DNA of 64,000 nucleotides, from the NCBI GenBank assembly GCA_034927815.1, contig JAYFPK010000016.1, positions 1 through 64,000 on the forward strand, given 5' to 3'. The stretch is from Limiplasma sp034927815. Its GTDB lineage: Bacteria > Bacillota > Clostridia > Christensenellales > Aristaeellaceae. This document shows, in pieces, positions 24,816-34,207 of this stretch. The position numbers and the translations under genes are program-made. The notes under the pieces were generated by a model. That model was not told the DNA's origin. It did not search any database and was given only the letters and a program-made list of their open reading frames with translations. Within the stretch, counting starts at the first letter, position 1; the number at the start of each line of letters is the position of its first letter.

Positions 24816-25652
24816 ATGCGAAGCAAATGGAACATTCCCCGGCAGGCGTTCACCTACCTGTTTTTGCTGCTGATGATGGTCATTGCGGTATTCCCGGCGG
24901 TGTGGATGCTTTCCACCTCCATCAAGCCCGTGACGGAACTGTACAACATACCCCCGGAGATCATCCCGGAGCACCCCACGTTTCAAAACTACGTCAACGT
25001 GATTGCCAGCGGCAAGATGACCCAGGCCTTTGTGAACAGCTGCATCGTCACCGCGGTGGTGGTCTGCCTCACGCTGTTCTTCTCCGTGCTTGCGGGCTAT
25101 GGACTGGCCCGCTTCCGCTTCAAGGGTTCCAAGGCGATGAAAACCATGCTGCTCTTCGGGCAGATGATCCCCGGCGTGGTCATCATCATTCCGCTGTATT
25201 TCGTATTTGCCAGAATCGGCATGCTGGATACGCACTGGGCCTTGATTATCGCCGATATGGCGCTGACCATTCCCATGGGCGTGATCATGCTGTCCTCCTT
25301 CTTCGCGGGGGTGCCCAGGGAGCTGGAGGAAGCCGCGAAGATTGACGGCTGCACAGGGTTCTCGGCGCTGTTCCGGGTGGTGCTGCCCATTGCCAAGCCG
25401 GGCATGATTTCCGTGGCGATTTATACCTTCATCCATGCCTGGGAGGAGTTCCTCTTCGCGCTGAACCTGAGCATGTCCACCAAAACCCGGACGCTGCCTA
25501 TCGCGGTGAATACCTTCGCCGGGGAATTCGCGGTGGACTGGGGCGCCACCATGGCTGCCGCGGCCATTGTGGCCTTGCCGGTGCTGGCGCTGTTCCTGCT
25601 GTGCAACCGGTATTTTGTCAAGGGACTGTCTGAAGGAGCTGTGAAAGGGTAA
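24816..25652 (+). CDS. CUT1 sugar ABC transporter permease, second (MalG/UgpE type)
   Basis: 278 residues from ATG 24816, seven bases after GGAGG; an alternative ATG at 24810 overlaps the previous stop but lies too close to the ribosome binding site. The EAA loop ELEEAAKIDGCTGFSALFRV and terminal LSEGAVKG are diagnostic of the MalG class. About six membrane segments are visible. It forms the importer with the two upstream genes. Confidence 0.92.
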   Translation: MRSKWNIPRQAFTYLFLLLMMVIAVFPAVWMLSTSIKPVTELYNIPPEIIPEHPTFQNYVNVIASGKMTQAFVNSCIVTAVVVCLTLFFSVLAGYGLARFRFKGSKAMKTMLLFGQMIPGVVIIIPLYFVFARIGMLDTHWALIIADMALTIPMGVIMLSSFFAGVPRELEEAAKIDGCTGFSALFRVVLPIAKPGMISVAIYTFIHAWEEFLFALNLSMSTKTRTLPIAVNTFAGEFAVDWGATMAAAAIVALPVLALFLLCNRYFVKGLSEGAVKG

Positions 25653-25655
25653 GCC

Positions 25656-26396
25656 ATGAATATTTTGATCACAGGGGCCAACCGGGGCCTGGGCCTTTCC
25701 CTGGCCCGGGAGGCGGTAAGGCGTGGGCATAAGGCCCTGTGCTGCTGCCGGAAGCCCTCGGAGGAACTGGAGGCGCTTCGGCGGGAAGCGCCGCGCCAAG
25801 TTTGGGTCTATCCCATGGACGTGGCGTCCACGGAGCGCGTGAGGGAGGCGGCGGAGCGGATCCGCTCGGACTTTCAGGCGCTGGACGTAATCATCAACAA
25901 CGCCGCCGTGCTGCTGGAAACCAAGTATTTTACAGGGGACCCCGTAACGGACCTGCCCCTTGCGGACCTGGAGAACACCCTCAACGTGAATGTCCTGGGC
26001 CCCATCCGGGTGCTCCATGAGCTGATGCCCCTGTGCTACCAAAGCGCCGGGCCCCAGGTCCTGAACATCACCAGCGAAGGGGCGAGGCTCAAGCCCCAGG
26101 GCTCCCACTACCTGGGATACTCCATTTCCAAGTACGCGCTGAACATGTACACCCAGAAGATCCGCAATTATTTCGCGGAGCGGCGCGGGGACAAGAACGT
26201 CCGCACCTTCATGGTGCATCCGGGCCGGATGAACACCGTGATGGGGGTGGAAAACGCCCAGATCGAGCCGGAGGTTCCCGCGCAAGGAATCCTGGACATT
26301 GTGGAGGGGAAGATCCAGGTGCCGGAGATGGAGATTCCCTTCATCGACTATCTGGGGCGTCCCATGCCCGACCATTACGATCCGCTGAACCCATAA
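25656..26396 (+). CDS. Short-chain dehydrogenase/reductase (SDR)
   Basis: NAD(P)-dependent oxidoreductase of 246 residues. The cofactor loop is TGANRGLG (residues 6-13), VIINNAA supplies the NAG-like structural motif, and the catalytic Ser-Tyr-Lys set appears as NITSEG and YSISK. It starts three bases after the permease stop. In uronate catabolism an SDR can reduce a keto-uronate to the aldonate used by UxuA, encoded two genes on; this is a context-based suggestion only. Confidence 0.9.
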   Translation: MNILITGANRGLGLSLAREAVRRGHKALCCCRKPSEELEALRREAPRQVWVYPMDVASTERVREAAERIRSDFQALDVIINNAAVLLETKYFTGDPVTDLPLADLENTLNVNVLGPIRVLHELMPLCYQSAGPQVLNITSEGARLKPQGSHYLGYSISKYALNMYTQKIRNYFAERRGDKNVRTFMVHPGRMNTVMGVENAQIEPEVPAQGILDIVEGKIQVPEMEIPFIDYLGRPMPDHYDPLNP

Positions 26397-26409
26397 AGGA
26401 GAGGGCGTT

Positions 26410-27798
26410 ATGCAAGACCATGGCGGGATGCTGAACCGCGTCCATACGGAGTCGCGGCCCAGCCAGCTGAAGATTACGGATATCAAGCTTTGCAAGGTGG
26501 ATTTGCCCCCCTGGGGCTGCTACCTGGTGAAGGTGGAGACCAACCAGGGCATTTGCGGCTATGGGGAAATGCGGGACGGGGCCAGCGCCACCTACCTGAA
26601 AATGCTTAAATCCCGGGTGCTGGGGGAAAACCCCTGCGAGGTGGAGCGGCTTTTCAAAAAGATCAAGCAGTTTGGCGGCCCCGCCAGGCAGTCCGCCGGG
26701 GTGTGCGCCATAGAGCTGGCCCTTTGGGATTTGGTGGGCAAGGCCTACGGCGTGCCGGTGTACCAGCTTTTGGGCGGGCGGCAAAGGGACCGGGTGCGCC
26801 TGTATGGGGATACCCATATCGAGGAGGGCCGCTTTACCGGCAAGCTCATGGACCCCAAGGACGTGGGCAAGGTGCTTCATGGAATGATGGCGGAAGGCTA
26901 CACAGTGCTGAAAATCCTCAGCGTGGAGCTTTTGCTGGCCCAGGAGGGCAATTATTCCGGCCCCCTGGATTGGGTGGAGGAATTGCGCAAGGTGGAGGAG
27001 GAGGCCCGTCAGGTGGCCCGAAACGGCGGCAGCCGGGCCGAGGTGGCCCGCATCAACGGCGCGCTGTACGATTTTAACTCCCTCTCCCATCCCTTTACCA
27101 ATCTGCATGTGACGGAGCAAGGCCTGGACCACCTGGAAAGCTATGTGGAGGGAATCCGCTCGGTGATCGGGGACAAGGTTCCCCTGGCCATCGACCACTT
27201 CGGGCATTTCCCGCTGAATGACATGATCAAGATCGCCCGCAGGCTGGAGCGCTTCAACCTGGCCTGGCTGGAGGATATGCTGCCCTGGTATTTGACCGAT
27301 CAGTACAAGCGGCTCAAGGAGGCTACCACCGCCCCCATCGCCACCGGGGAGGACATGTACCTGGCGGAAAGCTTCAAGCCTCTTTTGGAATCCGGCGCGC
27401 TGGATATGGTGCACCCCGACCTGCTGACCTCCGGCGGCATTTTGGAAACCAAAAAACTGGGGGAGCTGGCCGCCGCCCACGGGGCTTCCATGGCGCTGCA
27501 CTGCTGCGAAAGCCCCATTGCCGCCATTGCCGCCGCCCACATGGCCACCGCCACGGAGAACTTCTTTGCCCTGGAGCATGATTCCTTTGATTCCCCCTGG
27601 TGGGAGGATCTCATCAACGGCCCCGCCAAGCCCATGGTGCAAAAGGGCTTCATCCGCGTCAAGGACGCTCCGGGACTGGGCATCGACTCCCTGAACGAGA
27701 AGCTGATCCGGGAGCATGGCCCCATCAAGGAGCAGAACGTGTGGATTTCCACGGACGACTGGAATGACGAGCGGTCCCTGGACCGCATTTGGAGCTGA
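26410..27798 (+). CDS. Mandelate racemase/muconate lactonizing (enolase superfamily) enzyme, probable sugar acid dehydratase
   Basis: 462 residues with an N-terminal capping domain and a (beta/alpha)7 barrel. Candidate magnesium ligands are Asp in LAIDHFGH, Glu in WLEDM and Glu in ATGED; a histidine in ALHCCES is a possible general base. RDGASATYL and IELALWDLVGKA are family signatures. An insertion between the capping domain and the Asp ligand makes it longer than the usual 380-400 residues. Members dehydrate or epimerise aldonic acids. Being next to mannonate dehydratase, it probably handles a related sugar acid, but the substrate cannot be fixed from sequence. Confidence 0.85.
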   Translation: MQDHGGMLNRVHTESRPSQLKITDIKLCKVDLPPWGCYLVKVETNQGICGYGEMRDGASATYLKMLKSRVLGENPCEVERLFKKIKQFGGPARQSAGVCAIELALWDLVGKAYGVPVYQLLGGRQRDRVRLYGDTHIEEGRFTGKLMDPKDVGKVLHGMMAEGYTVLKILSVELLLAQEGNYSGPLDWVEELRKVEEEARQVARNGGSRAEVARINGALYDFNSLSHPFTNLHVTEQGLDHLESYVEGIRSVIGDKVPLAIDHFGHFPLNDMIKIARRLERFNLAWLEDMLPWYLTDQYKRLKEATTAPIATGEDMYLAESFKPLLESGALDMVHPDLLTSGGILETKKLGELAAAHGASMALHCCESPIAAIAAAHMATATENFFALEHDSFDSPWWEDLINGPAKPMVQKGFIRVKDAPGLGIDSLNEKLIREHGPIKEQNVWISTDDWNDERSLDRIWS

Positions 27799-27805
27799 GG
27801 AAAAG

Positions 27806-28828
27806 ATGTTTCGGCTGGCCTATGGACAGATTCGCTCGGTAGACCCGGAGATCATGAAAAATGCCAGGCAGCTTGGCGTCGACAATGTGCATTTCAACCT
27901 TCCCTTTGACCTGAAGGCGGAGAAAAAATGGCGGTATGAGGACCTGAAGGACTTCATGGAGCGCTGCGGCCAGTACGGCGTGCATGTGGAAGGCATGGAA
28001 AACCTGCCCATCTCCTTTTACGACAAGGCCATGCTGGGGGAGGAGGGCCGGGAGGAACAGATCGACAACGTGTGCGAGTCCATCCGCAACCTGGGCAGAG
28101 CGGGCATTCCCGTGCTGGGATACCATTTCTCTCCCTCCTTTGTGTGGCGCACGGCGAACTTCGCGCCGGTGGGCCGCTACGGGTCTACGGTGCAAGCCTT
28201 TGACCTGGCCTTGCAGGAACAGGGGATTGACGACATGGCCGATTTTGGCCAGCGGCGGGATGTGAAGATCCCCGATGTGGAGTTCCTGTGGGAGAACTTC
28301 GACTACTTTATGAAGCGCGTCATCCCCGTGTGCGAGGAATACGGCGTGACCATGGCGCTCCATCCGGACGATCCGCCCATCGCCAGCCTTTCCGGCATCG
28401 CCCGGATGTTCATTGACCTGGATAGCTACCGCCGCGCGGAGAAATTGATCAACAGCAAAAACTGGGGCTTGCTCTTTTGCATCGGCAGCTTTTCCCAGAT
28501 GGCCGGAGGCGCGAAGAACGTCTTTGAAGCCATTGAGGAGTTTGGGCCCAGGGGCAAGCTGATCTACGCCCACTTCCGGGACGTCCAGGGGACGGTGCCC
28601 AAGTTTCAGGAGTGCTTTTTGGGGGAGGGGAACTTTGATCCCTTCCAGGTCATCCGGGCGCTGATGAAATCAGGGTTTGACGGCTTCCTCCTCAGCGACC
28701 ACGTGCCCGGCGTCGCCGGGGATACCCCCTGGGGGCACCGGGTCCGCTATGCGGATACGGCCTATGTGAAAGGGCTCATGGAGGCCATCTCCAAAATGGA
28801 ACGCGCGGCGGACGGCTTAGGCGCGTAG
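27806..28828 (+). CDS. uxuA: Mannonate dehydratase (UxuA family)
   Basis: Dehydrates D-mannonate to 2-keto-3-deoxygluconate in hexuronate breakdown. 340 residues from ATG 27806 (RBS GAGGAAAAG). The TIM-barrel metal-binding residues are in YHFSPSFVW, ALHPDDPP, FCIGSFSQM and YAHFRDVQG, all standard UxuA motifs; the C-terminal DHVP completes the site. It follows the enolase-superfamily enzyme by seven bases. No KDG kinase or KDPG aldolase gene is present in the window. It may act on a mannonate-like substrate from GH2/GH1 products. Confidence 0.9.
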   Translation: MFRLAYGQIRSVDPEIMKNARQLGVDNVHFNLPFDLKAEKKWRYEDLKDFMERCGQYGVHVEGMENLPISFYDKAMLGEEGREEQIDNVCESIRNLGRAGIPVLGYHFSPSFVWRTANFAPVGRYGSTVQAFDLALQEQGIDDMADFGQRRDVKIPDVEFLWENFDYFMKRVIPVCEEYGVTMALHPDDPPIASLSGIARMFIDLDSYRRAEKLINSKNWGLLFCIGSFSQMAGGAKNVFEAIEEFGPRGKLIYAHFRDVQGTVPKFQECFLGEGNFDPFQVIRALMKSGFDGFLLSDHVPGVAGDTPWGHRVRYADTAYVKGLMEAISKMERAADGLGA

Positions 28829-28869
28829 CACCACGAAAATGGATGAATTACCAGGAAGGATGAGGACTT

Positions 28870-29343
28870 ATGAGCACTTGCCCGCTTCCCAATACGGAGA
28901 TTGCCCAGATTGGCTTTGTGGTCAGGGATTTGGAAAAGACAAAGCAGCAGGTGGCGCGGTTTTTAGGCGTGGAGGTTCCCCCCACGGTAAGCAGCGGGGA
29001 ATACGCCGTCACCCAAACGGTCTATAAGGGGGAGCCTGCCCCGGATACCGCCTGTACCATGGCGTTCTTCTACTTTGGGAATGTACAGGTGGAGTTCATT
29101 CAGCCCAATGAAGGCCCCTCCGTTTGGCGGGATTTTTTGGAAACCAAGGGAGAGGGCGTCCACCATTTCGCGTTTCGGGTGCAAGGCTCCCAGGAGTATA
29201 CCCGCCGCTGCGAGGAGTGGGGCATGGTGATGGAGCAAAAGGGCGAGTACCGCGGCGGAAACGGGCGGTATGTCTACATGAACGCCCTGGAGGATTTGAA
29301 GATCTTCATTGAGATGCTGGAAAGCGACGAGCCCAAGGGCTGA
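28870..29343 (+). CDS. VOC superfamily (glyoxalase/epimerase-like) protein
   Basis: 157 residues with two VOC beta-alpha-beta-beta-beta modules. IAQIGFVVRDLEKTKQQVA opens the first and HHFAFRVQGSQEYTRRCEEW the second. The first-module sequence QVEFIQPNEGPSVWRDFL resembles methylmalonyl-CoA epimerase and related metal-dependent isomerases. In a sugar cluster, VOC proteins often act as epimerases or lyases on keto sugars. The exact reaction is not recognisable. Confidence 0.8.
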   Translation: MSTCPLPNTEIAQIGFVVRDLEKTKQQVARFLGVEVPPTVSSGEYAVTQTVYKGEPAPDTACTMAFFYFGNVQVEFIQPNEGPSVWRDFLETKGEGVHHFAFRVQGSQEYTRRCEEWGMVMEQKGEYRGGNGRYVYMNALEDLKIFIEMLESDEPKG

Positions 29344-29392
29344 GGGCCCGGGGACCGAAAAAGGCGGAGGGCCTGGACAAAAGGAGAAGAGC

Positions 29393-30745
29393 ATGAGCAA
29401 GCACCTGTTTCCAAAGGATTTTGTGTGGGGCAGCGCCACAGCCTCCTACCAAATCGAAGGCGCGGTGAAGGAGGATGGGCGGGGGGAGTCCATCTGGGAC
29501 CGCTATTGCTCCATTCCGGGGAATGTGAGCAATGGGGATACCGGGGAGGTGGCCTGCGACCACTACCACCGCTTTCGGGAGGATGTCCAGATGATGAAGG
29601 ACATGGGTCTGAAGGCCTACCGCTTTTCCATCGCCTGGCCCCGGGTGCTGCCCAAGGGAACCGGCCAGGTGAATCCCAAGGGCCTTGCTTTTTACGAGGC
29701 TTTGGTGGACGAGCTGCTGGCTGCGGGCATTGAACCCTATGTGACCCTGTATCACTGGGACCTGCCCCAGGCGCTCCAGGACCTGGGCGGCTGGACAAAC
29801 CCCATGATGCCCGGGTACTTCCTGGAATTTGCCAAGGTGGTGTTGGACCGGTTGGGGGACAAGGTGACCAAGTGGATCACCTTGAACGAGCCCTACTGCG
29901 CGGCCTTCCTGGGGTATTATGAGGGCCGTCAGGCGCCGGGCCTGAGGGATTTTTCCGCGGCTGTGGCCGCCTCGTACTATCTGTATGTGGGCCATGGGCT
30001 GGTGGTGGAGCATTTCCGCCAGAGCGGCAGAAAAGGGGAAATCGGCATTGCGCTGAACCTGATGGGCCGCCTGCCCTATTCGGACAAACCGGAGGATGTG
30101 GCCGCGGCAAAGCGGGCGGACGGGTATTTGAACCGCTGGTTTGCGGAGCCCATCATGCGGGGCGGCTATCCCCAGGACATGCTGGACTGGTACAGGGCAA
30201 AGGGCGTGGCGCTGCCCGCCATGAAGGCGGAGGAACTGGCGTTGATGGCCCAACCCTTGGATTTTGTGGGCCTGAATTATTACAATGATTTTTATGTGGC
30301 GGCGGATGACAGGAAGTGGCCCTTGGGCTTTCGCATTCAAAACCCGCCCCATGTTCCCGTGACGGACCGGGATTGGCCCATCACCGAAAAGGGGCTCATG
30401 GACATGCTGCTGCGGATGAAGCATGAATTCGGCATGGACCGCGTTTTGATCACGGAGAACGGCGCGTCCTACCATGATGTGCTGACCCTGGAAGGCACGG
30501 TGGAGGACGGCGGCCGCCGGGACTATTTGAAGCGCCACCTCCTGGCCGTCCACAAGGCCGTTGCGGCGGGGGCGAATGTGACCGGGTATTTCCTGTGGTC
30601 GCTGTACGATAACTTTGAATGGAGCTTTGGGTATGGCAGCCGCTTTGGCGTCGTGTTTGTGGATTTCGCGACGCAGCGGCGGGTGGTGAAGGCCAGCGGC
30701 CACTGGTATAGCCAGGTGATCGCGGACAATGGCCTGGAGGAATAG
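29393..30745 (+). CDS. Beta-glucosidase-type glycoside hydrolase family 1
   Basis: 450 residues from ATG 29393 (RBS AAGGAGAAGAGC). The N-terminal signature is FVWGSATASYQIEGA. The acid/base glutamate is in TLNEPYCA and the nucleophile in LITENGAS. WSLYDNFEWSFGY is the conserved aglycone-side motif. There is no signal peptide, so it cleaves sugars imported by the 22.6 kb transporter. No 6-phospho-specific motif is obvious and no PTS genes are present, so a non-phosphorylated beta-glycoside is likely. Confidence 0.92.
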   Translation: MSKHLFPKDFVWGSATASYQIEGAVKEDGRGESIWDRYCSIPGNVSNGDTGEVACDHYHRFREDVQMMKDMGLKAYRFSIAWPRVLPKGTGQVNPKGLAFYEALVDELLAAGIEPYVTLYHWDLPQALQDLGGWTNPMMPGYFLEFAKVVLDRLGDKVTKWITLNEPYCAAFLGYYEGRQAPGLRDFSAAVAASYYLYVGHGLVVEHFRQSGRKGEIGIALNLMGRLPYSDKPEDVAAAKRADGYLNRWFAEPIMRGGYPQDMLDWYRAKGVALPAMKAEELALMAQPLDFVGLNYYNDFYVAADDRKWPLGFRIQNPPHVPVTDRDWPITEKGLMDMLLRMKHEFGMDRVLITENGASYHDVLTLEGTVEDGGRRDYLKRHLLAVHKAVAAGANVTGYFLWSLYDNFEWSFGYGSRFGVVFVDFATQRRVVKASGHWYSQVIADNGLEE

Positions 30746-30817
30746 GCCGTCGGGGAACAGGCGCGGATGGATGCCGGCGTTTGGCCGGCGGAAAACCAAA
30801 GAGGGGTGTTTGCAAAA

Positions 30818-31804
30818 ATGAAAATGAAATTCGGCATCATTGGTACAGGCTCCATCGCCATGAAGTTTGCGGTCGCCTGCGCCATGACGGAGGAGGCGGA
30901 GGCCTATGCCGTCTCCTCCCGCAGCCTGGAGAAAGCCAGGGCCTTCGCCGGGGCCCATGGCGTGAGGAAAGCATATGAAGGCGCGCAAGAGATGGTGCGG
31001 GATACGGAAATTGATTGCATCTATGTGGCGACTCCTCACCCCCTTCATTTTGAGAACTGCTTGCTGGCGCTGAACCATGGCAAATCCGTGCTCTGTGAAA
31101 AGCCCATGGTCATGAACCGGCGCGAGGCGGAGACGCTTTTTGCCCTGGCGAAGGAAAAGGGGCTTTTTTTGATGGAGGGTATGTGGAGCCGCTTTTTGCC
31201 CAACACGCAGCGGGTGATGGGGTGGCTGGCGGCGGGGGAAATCGGGGATGTGAAGTTTATCGATATGCAGTTCAGCTTTTCCGTGGACATGGAAAACCCC
31301 AAGCCGCGGCTGGTGCTTCCGGAATTTGGCGGAGGCTCCATGTATGACCTGGGCGTATACACGGTGGAGATGGCCTCCTGGTACGCGGGGGCGAACCCGG
31401 AAGCCTACGAGGGCTATTGCACGGATTTCATGCCAAACAGCGACGGCACGGCCGTGATGGCCCTTCGGTATCCAGGCGGTATTTTGGCTACTATGCGAAC
31501 GGGCATCGCCTGCGAGGCCCCCTGCCGCGCCACCATCCTGGGCACCAAGGGGCGGATCGAAATCGACAAATTCTATCTGGCCCAGGAGGTGCGGCTCCTT
31601 CGGGAGGAGAGCCTGGTGGAGAAATGCGCCGCGGATTACGATGTGCCTGAGGGGCTCACATGGCAGCTCAAGGCTGTTTGCGGGTACCTGCGGGACGGCG
31701 TGGGGGAGAGCGGTGTGGTGCCCGCCAGGGACACCATTGCCACGGCGGAGGTGCTGGGCACGATGATGAAGCGCTTTTACCCGGACTATTACGGGAACAA
31801 CTGA
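30818..31804 (+). CDS. Gfo/Idh/MocA family oxidoreductase 1
   Basis: NAD(P)-dependent sugar dehydrogenase, 328 residues from ATG 30818 (RBS GAGGGG). The Rossmann motif is GIIGTGSIA, and the catalytic loop is SVLCEKPMVMN with the EKP lysine. The C-terminal domain FGGGSMYDLGVYTVEMASW resembles the dimeric dihydrodiol/trans-dihydrodiol dehydrogenase branch that acts on pyranoses. It is the first of three such enzymes in the cluster. Confidence 0.9.
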   Translation: MKMKFGIIGTGSIAMKFAVACAMTEEAEAYAVSSRSLEKARAFAGAHGVRKAYEGAQEMVRDTEIDCIYVATPHPLHFENCLLALNHGKSVLCEKPMVMNRREAETLFALAKEKGLFLMEGMWSRFLPNTQRVMGWLAAGEIGDVKFIDMQFSFSVDMENPKPRLVLPEFGGGSMYDLGVYTVEMASWYAGANPEAYEGYCTDFMPNSDGTAVMALRYPGGILATMRTGIACEAPCRATILGTKGRIEIDKFYLAQEVRLLREESLVEKCAADYDVPEGLTWQLKAVCGYLRDGVGESGVVPARDTIATAEVLGTMMKRFYPDYYGNN

Positions 31805-31817
31805 GCAAAACCGGCGG

Positions 31818-31837
31818 CGGCCCGCGCCTGCGGGCCG
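31818..31837 (+). repeat. Intercistronic hairpin
   Basis: CGGCCCGC (31818-31825) and GCGGGCCG (31830-31837) form a perfect 8-bp stem with a GCCT loop and no T tract. It lies in the 55-base gap before the SelA-like gene and may modulate downstream expression. Confidence 0.5.
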
Positions 31838-31859
31838 TTCTGCCGACGGAGGAATAGGA

Positions 31860-32963
31860 ATGGGACATTTGGAGCGCTTGGGCATTCGTCCCTTTTTGAA
31901 CGCCCATGACACCATCACGTTGTACGGCGGCAGCCGTATGGCGGAAAACACCCTGGAAGCCATGGGGGAAATCGCCGGGTGCTTTGTGGAGGTACAGGAG
32001 CTCCAGCGGATTTTGGGGGCGCATATCGCCAGGCTCACCCGCAACGAGGGCGCCTATATCACGAATTGCGCGGCGGGGGGAATCCAACTGGCGGCGGCGG
32101 TATGCCTGGCTAAGGGGGACCCGTACCGCTACCGGCATTTGCCCAAAGTGCCCGATGGACGGAATGAAATTTTGGTGCTCCATGCCCAGCATAACTGCTA
32201 CGGCAAGTCCATTGAGGCGGCGGGCGGCGTGGTGCGGCTGGTGGGCGACGCGGACGAGGCCTTGGCCTTTGATTTGGAGGCAAGCCTCACGGACAGGGTT
32301 GCCGCCCTGTTTTACTTTCCCAATGCGCTGTATGAACGGGGGAGCCTGCCGCTGGAGACGGTCTGCGAGATCGCCCATGGCAAGGGGATTCCCGTGGTGG
32401 TGGACGCGGCGGCCCAGCTCCCCCCGGTGGAGAACCTGTGGAACTTTGCCAAGGCCGGGGCCGATTTGGTGATTTTCAGCGGGGGAAAGACCCTGTGCGG
32501 CCCCCAGGACAGCGGGCTCATCGTCGGGAAAAAACGCTACATTGAGGATTGCCTCCGCTTTGGCGCGCCTGAGCATGGCATTTGCCGGGGAAGCAAGGTG
32601 TCCAGGGAAAGCATGATCGGCCTGACGGTTGCCATTGAAAACTACCTGGCCACGGACCATGCGGCCCATGGCGCGGCGCTGTCGCGCATGGTGGACCGGC
32701 TGGTGCAGACCATGGAGGAAAGCGGAAAGGTCAAGCCCTGGCGTGTGGAGCGGGGTTCGGTGGGGCAGAGCTATCCCCGGGCGTTCGGCCAGATGCAAAC
32801 CTCTGCCGGGGTTGCGGCCCTGCGGGACAACCTGCGGGCCCAGGGCGTGTTCATCGGGGCGGATGAGAGGCTGAAGCAAATTTATTTCAGCGTGCTGAAC
32901 CTGACCGAGGCGGAATGCGAAACGGTTTGCCTTCGGCTGAAGGAAGCGCTGGCAAGCCTGTAA
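31860..32963 (+). CDS. SelA-like PLP-dependent enzyme (D-glucosaminate-6-phosphate ammonia-lyase-like)
   Basis: 367 residues. The fold-type I PLP lysine is Lys210 in VIFSGGKTLCGPQDSGLIVG, the motif shared by SelA and its relatives such as DgaE. The N-terminal segment RPFLNAHDTITLYGGSRM is typical of the selenocysteine-synthase-related group, not of true SelA, which is longer and has a different N-terminal domain. DgaE deaminates 2-amino-2-deoxy sugar acid phosphates to 2-keto-3-deoxy products through an enamine. The EF_0837-type amidohydrolase and two RidA proteins in the divergent operon fit that chemistry. RBS GGAGGAATAGG. Confidence 0.82.
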   Translation: MGHLERLGIRPFLNAHDTITLYGGSRMAENTLEAMGEIAGCFVEVQELQRILGAHIARLTRNEGAYITNCAAGGIQLAAAVCLAKGDPYRYRHLPKVPDGRNEILVLHAQHNCYGKSIEAAGGVVRLVGDADEALAFDLEASLTDRVAALFYFPNALYERGSLPLETVCEIAHGKGIPVVVDAAAQLPPVENLWNFAKAGADLVIFSGGKTLCGPQDSGLIVGKKRYIEDCLRFGAPEHGICRGSKVSRESMIGLTVAIENYLATDHAAHGAALSRMVDRLVQTMEESGKVKPWRVERGSVGQSYPRAFGQMQTSAGVAALRDNLRAQGVFIGADERLKQIYFSVLNLTEAECETVCLRLKEALASL

Positions 32964-32999
32964 GCCCTTTCCAAAAGTTGAACAGGAAAAGAGGGATGG

Positions 33000-34145
33000 A
33001 TGATGAACCGGACAAAGGTGCGCCTTGCCGTGGTAGGCTGCGGAGTGATCTCCGATATTTACTTTGAAAACATGAAAAACCGCTTTTCCATTTTGGAGGT
33101 GGCGGGATGCTGCGACCTGAACCCCGCCGCGGCCCAAAGAACGGCGGAGAAGTTTGAAATCCCGGTTTTAAGCATGGAGGAAATTCTGGCGGACGAGACC
33201 ATCGAGCTGGTGGTGAACCTGACGCCTCCCGGCGCTCACCATGGGGTGATCAAGCAGGCGCTTCTGGCTGGAAAGCATGTATACACGGAAAAGCCTTTAG
33301 CCGTGAGCTTCGCCCAGGGGGAGGAGCTGGCGGCGCTGGCCGATGCCCGGAAGCTGCGCCTGTGCGCCGCGCCGGATACCTTTTTGGGCGCGGCGGCCCA
33401 AACCGCCCGCTTTGCCGTGGATAGCGGCCTGATCGGGGAGGTTACCTCCTGCGTGGCCACCCTGAACCGGGACGGCGGATGGATGGCGGAGAAGTATCCC
33501 TACACGGCTGGGCCGGGCGGCGGCATCGGTACGGACGTGGGCATCTACTACGTGACGGTGCTGTTGAGTCTGCTGGGGCCGGTTGGGGAGGTCTGCGGAT
33601 TCTGGGATACCCTGCGGCCCCGGCGGAGTCACTATTCCCTGGCCCGGGAGGAGTGGGGCCGGGAATACCGGATCGAAAGCGAGAATTTGGTGTCCGCGGC
33701 CTTCCGCTTTCAAAGCGGCGCTTATGGGAACCTGCACCTCAACGCGAACTCCACCCAAAATGAAGCGCCCCAGATCATCCTGTATGGCTCCGAGGGGATG
33801 CTGTTCTTGCCGGACCCCAACGGGTTTGGCGGAGAGGTGCGGGTGCAGCTGAAAGGCCAGAAGGAGTCTTTTGCGCTACCCCATACCCATGCCTTTGCGG
33901 AGAATTCCCGGGGGCTCGGGGTCGCGGAGATGGCGTGGGCCTTGCGCAATGGCCGCGAACCCCGCGCGTCCAAGGAAATGGCGCTCCATGGCGTTGAGCT
34001 TTTGCTGGGGATTCAGGAAAGCGCCCAAAGCAAGAGGTTTTATGAGCTTCGCAGCACTTTTGCGCGGCCCGCGCCGCTGCCCCGGGGCTATCTGGACAGG
34101 GGGTATTCCAACGCCGATCCGGAAAATGGGCTGGCGATCCCATAA
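33000..34145 (+). CDS. Gfo/Idh/MocA family oxidoreductase 2
   Basis: About 380 residues; ATG 33000 and ATG 33003 are adjacent, and spacing from AGGG (32992) slightly favours 33003. Rossmann motif VVGCGVIS, catalytic TEKPLAVS. The segment GPGGGIGTDVGIYYVTVLLS carries the GGxxxDxGxY pattern conserved in the family. It is distinct from the other two copies, so it probably oxidises a different position or intermediate. Confidence 0.9.
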   Translation: MMNRTKVRLAVVGCGVISDIYFENMKNRFSILEVAGCCDLNPAAAQRTAEKFEIPVLSMEEILADETIELVVNLTPPGAHHGVIKQALLAGKHVYTEKPLAVSFAQGEELAALADARKLRLCAAPDTFLGAAAQTARFAVDSGLIGEVTSCVATLNRDGGWMAEKYPYTAGPGGGIGTDVGIYYVTVLLSLLGPVGEVCGFWDTLRPRRSHYSLAREEWGREYRIESENLVSAAFRFQSGAYGNLHLNANSTQNEAPQIILYGSEGMLFLPDPNGFGGEVRVQLKGQKESFALPHTHAFAENSRGLGVAEMAWALRNGREPRASKEMALHGVELLLGIQESAQSKRFYELRSTFARPAPLPRGYLDRGYSNADPENGLAIP

Positions 34146-34207
34146 ACTGGGGAAGCGGGTTCAGGGCCGGAACCACGGGGATTTGCGGAAGAAGGGGGCG
34201 TTCATCC

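Noticed and set aside
31860..32963. True selenocysteine synthase SelA
   Set aside because: Too short and lacking the SelA N-terminal domain; no selB, selD or tRNA-Sec gene in the window.
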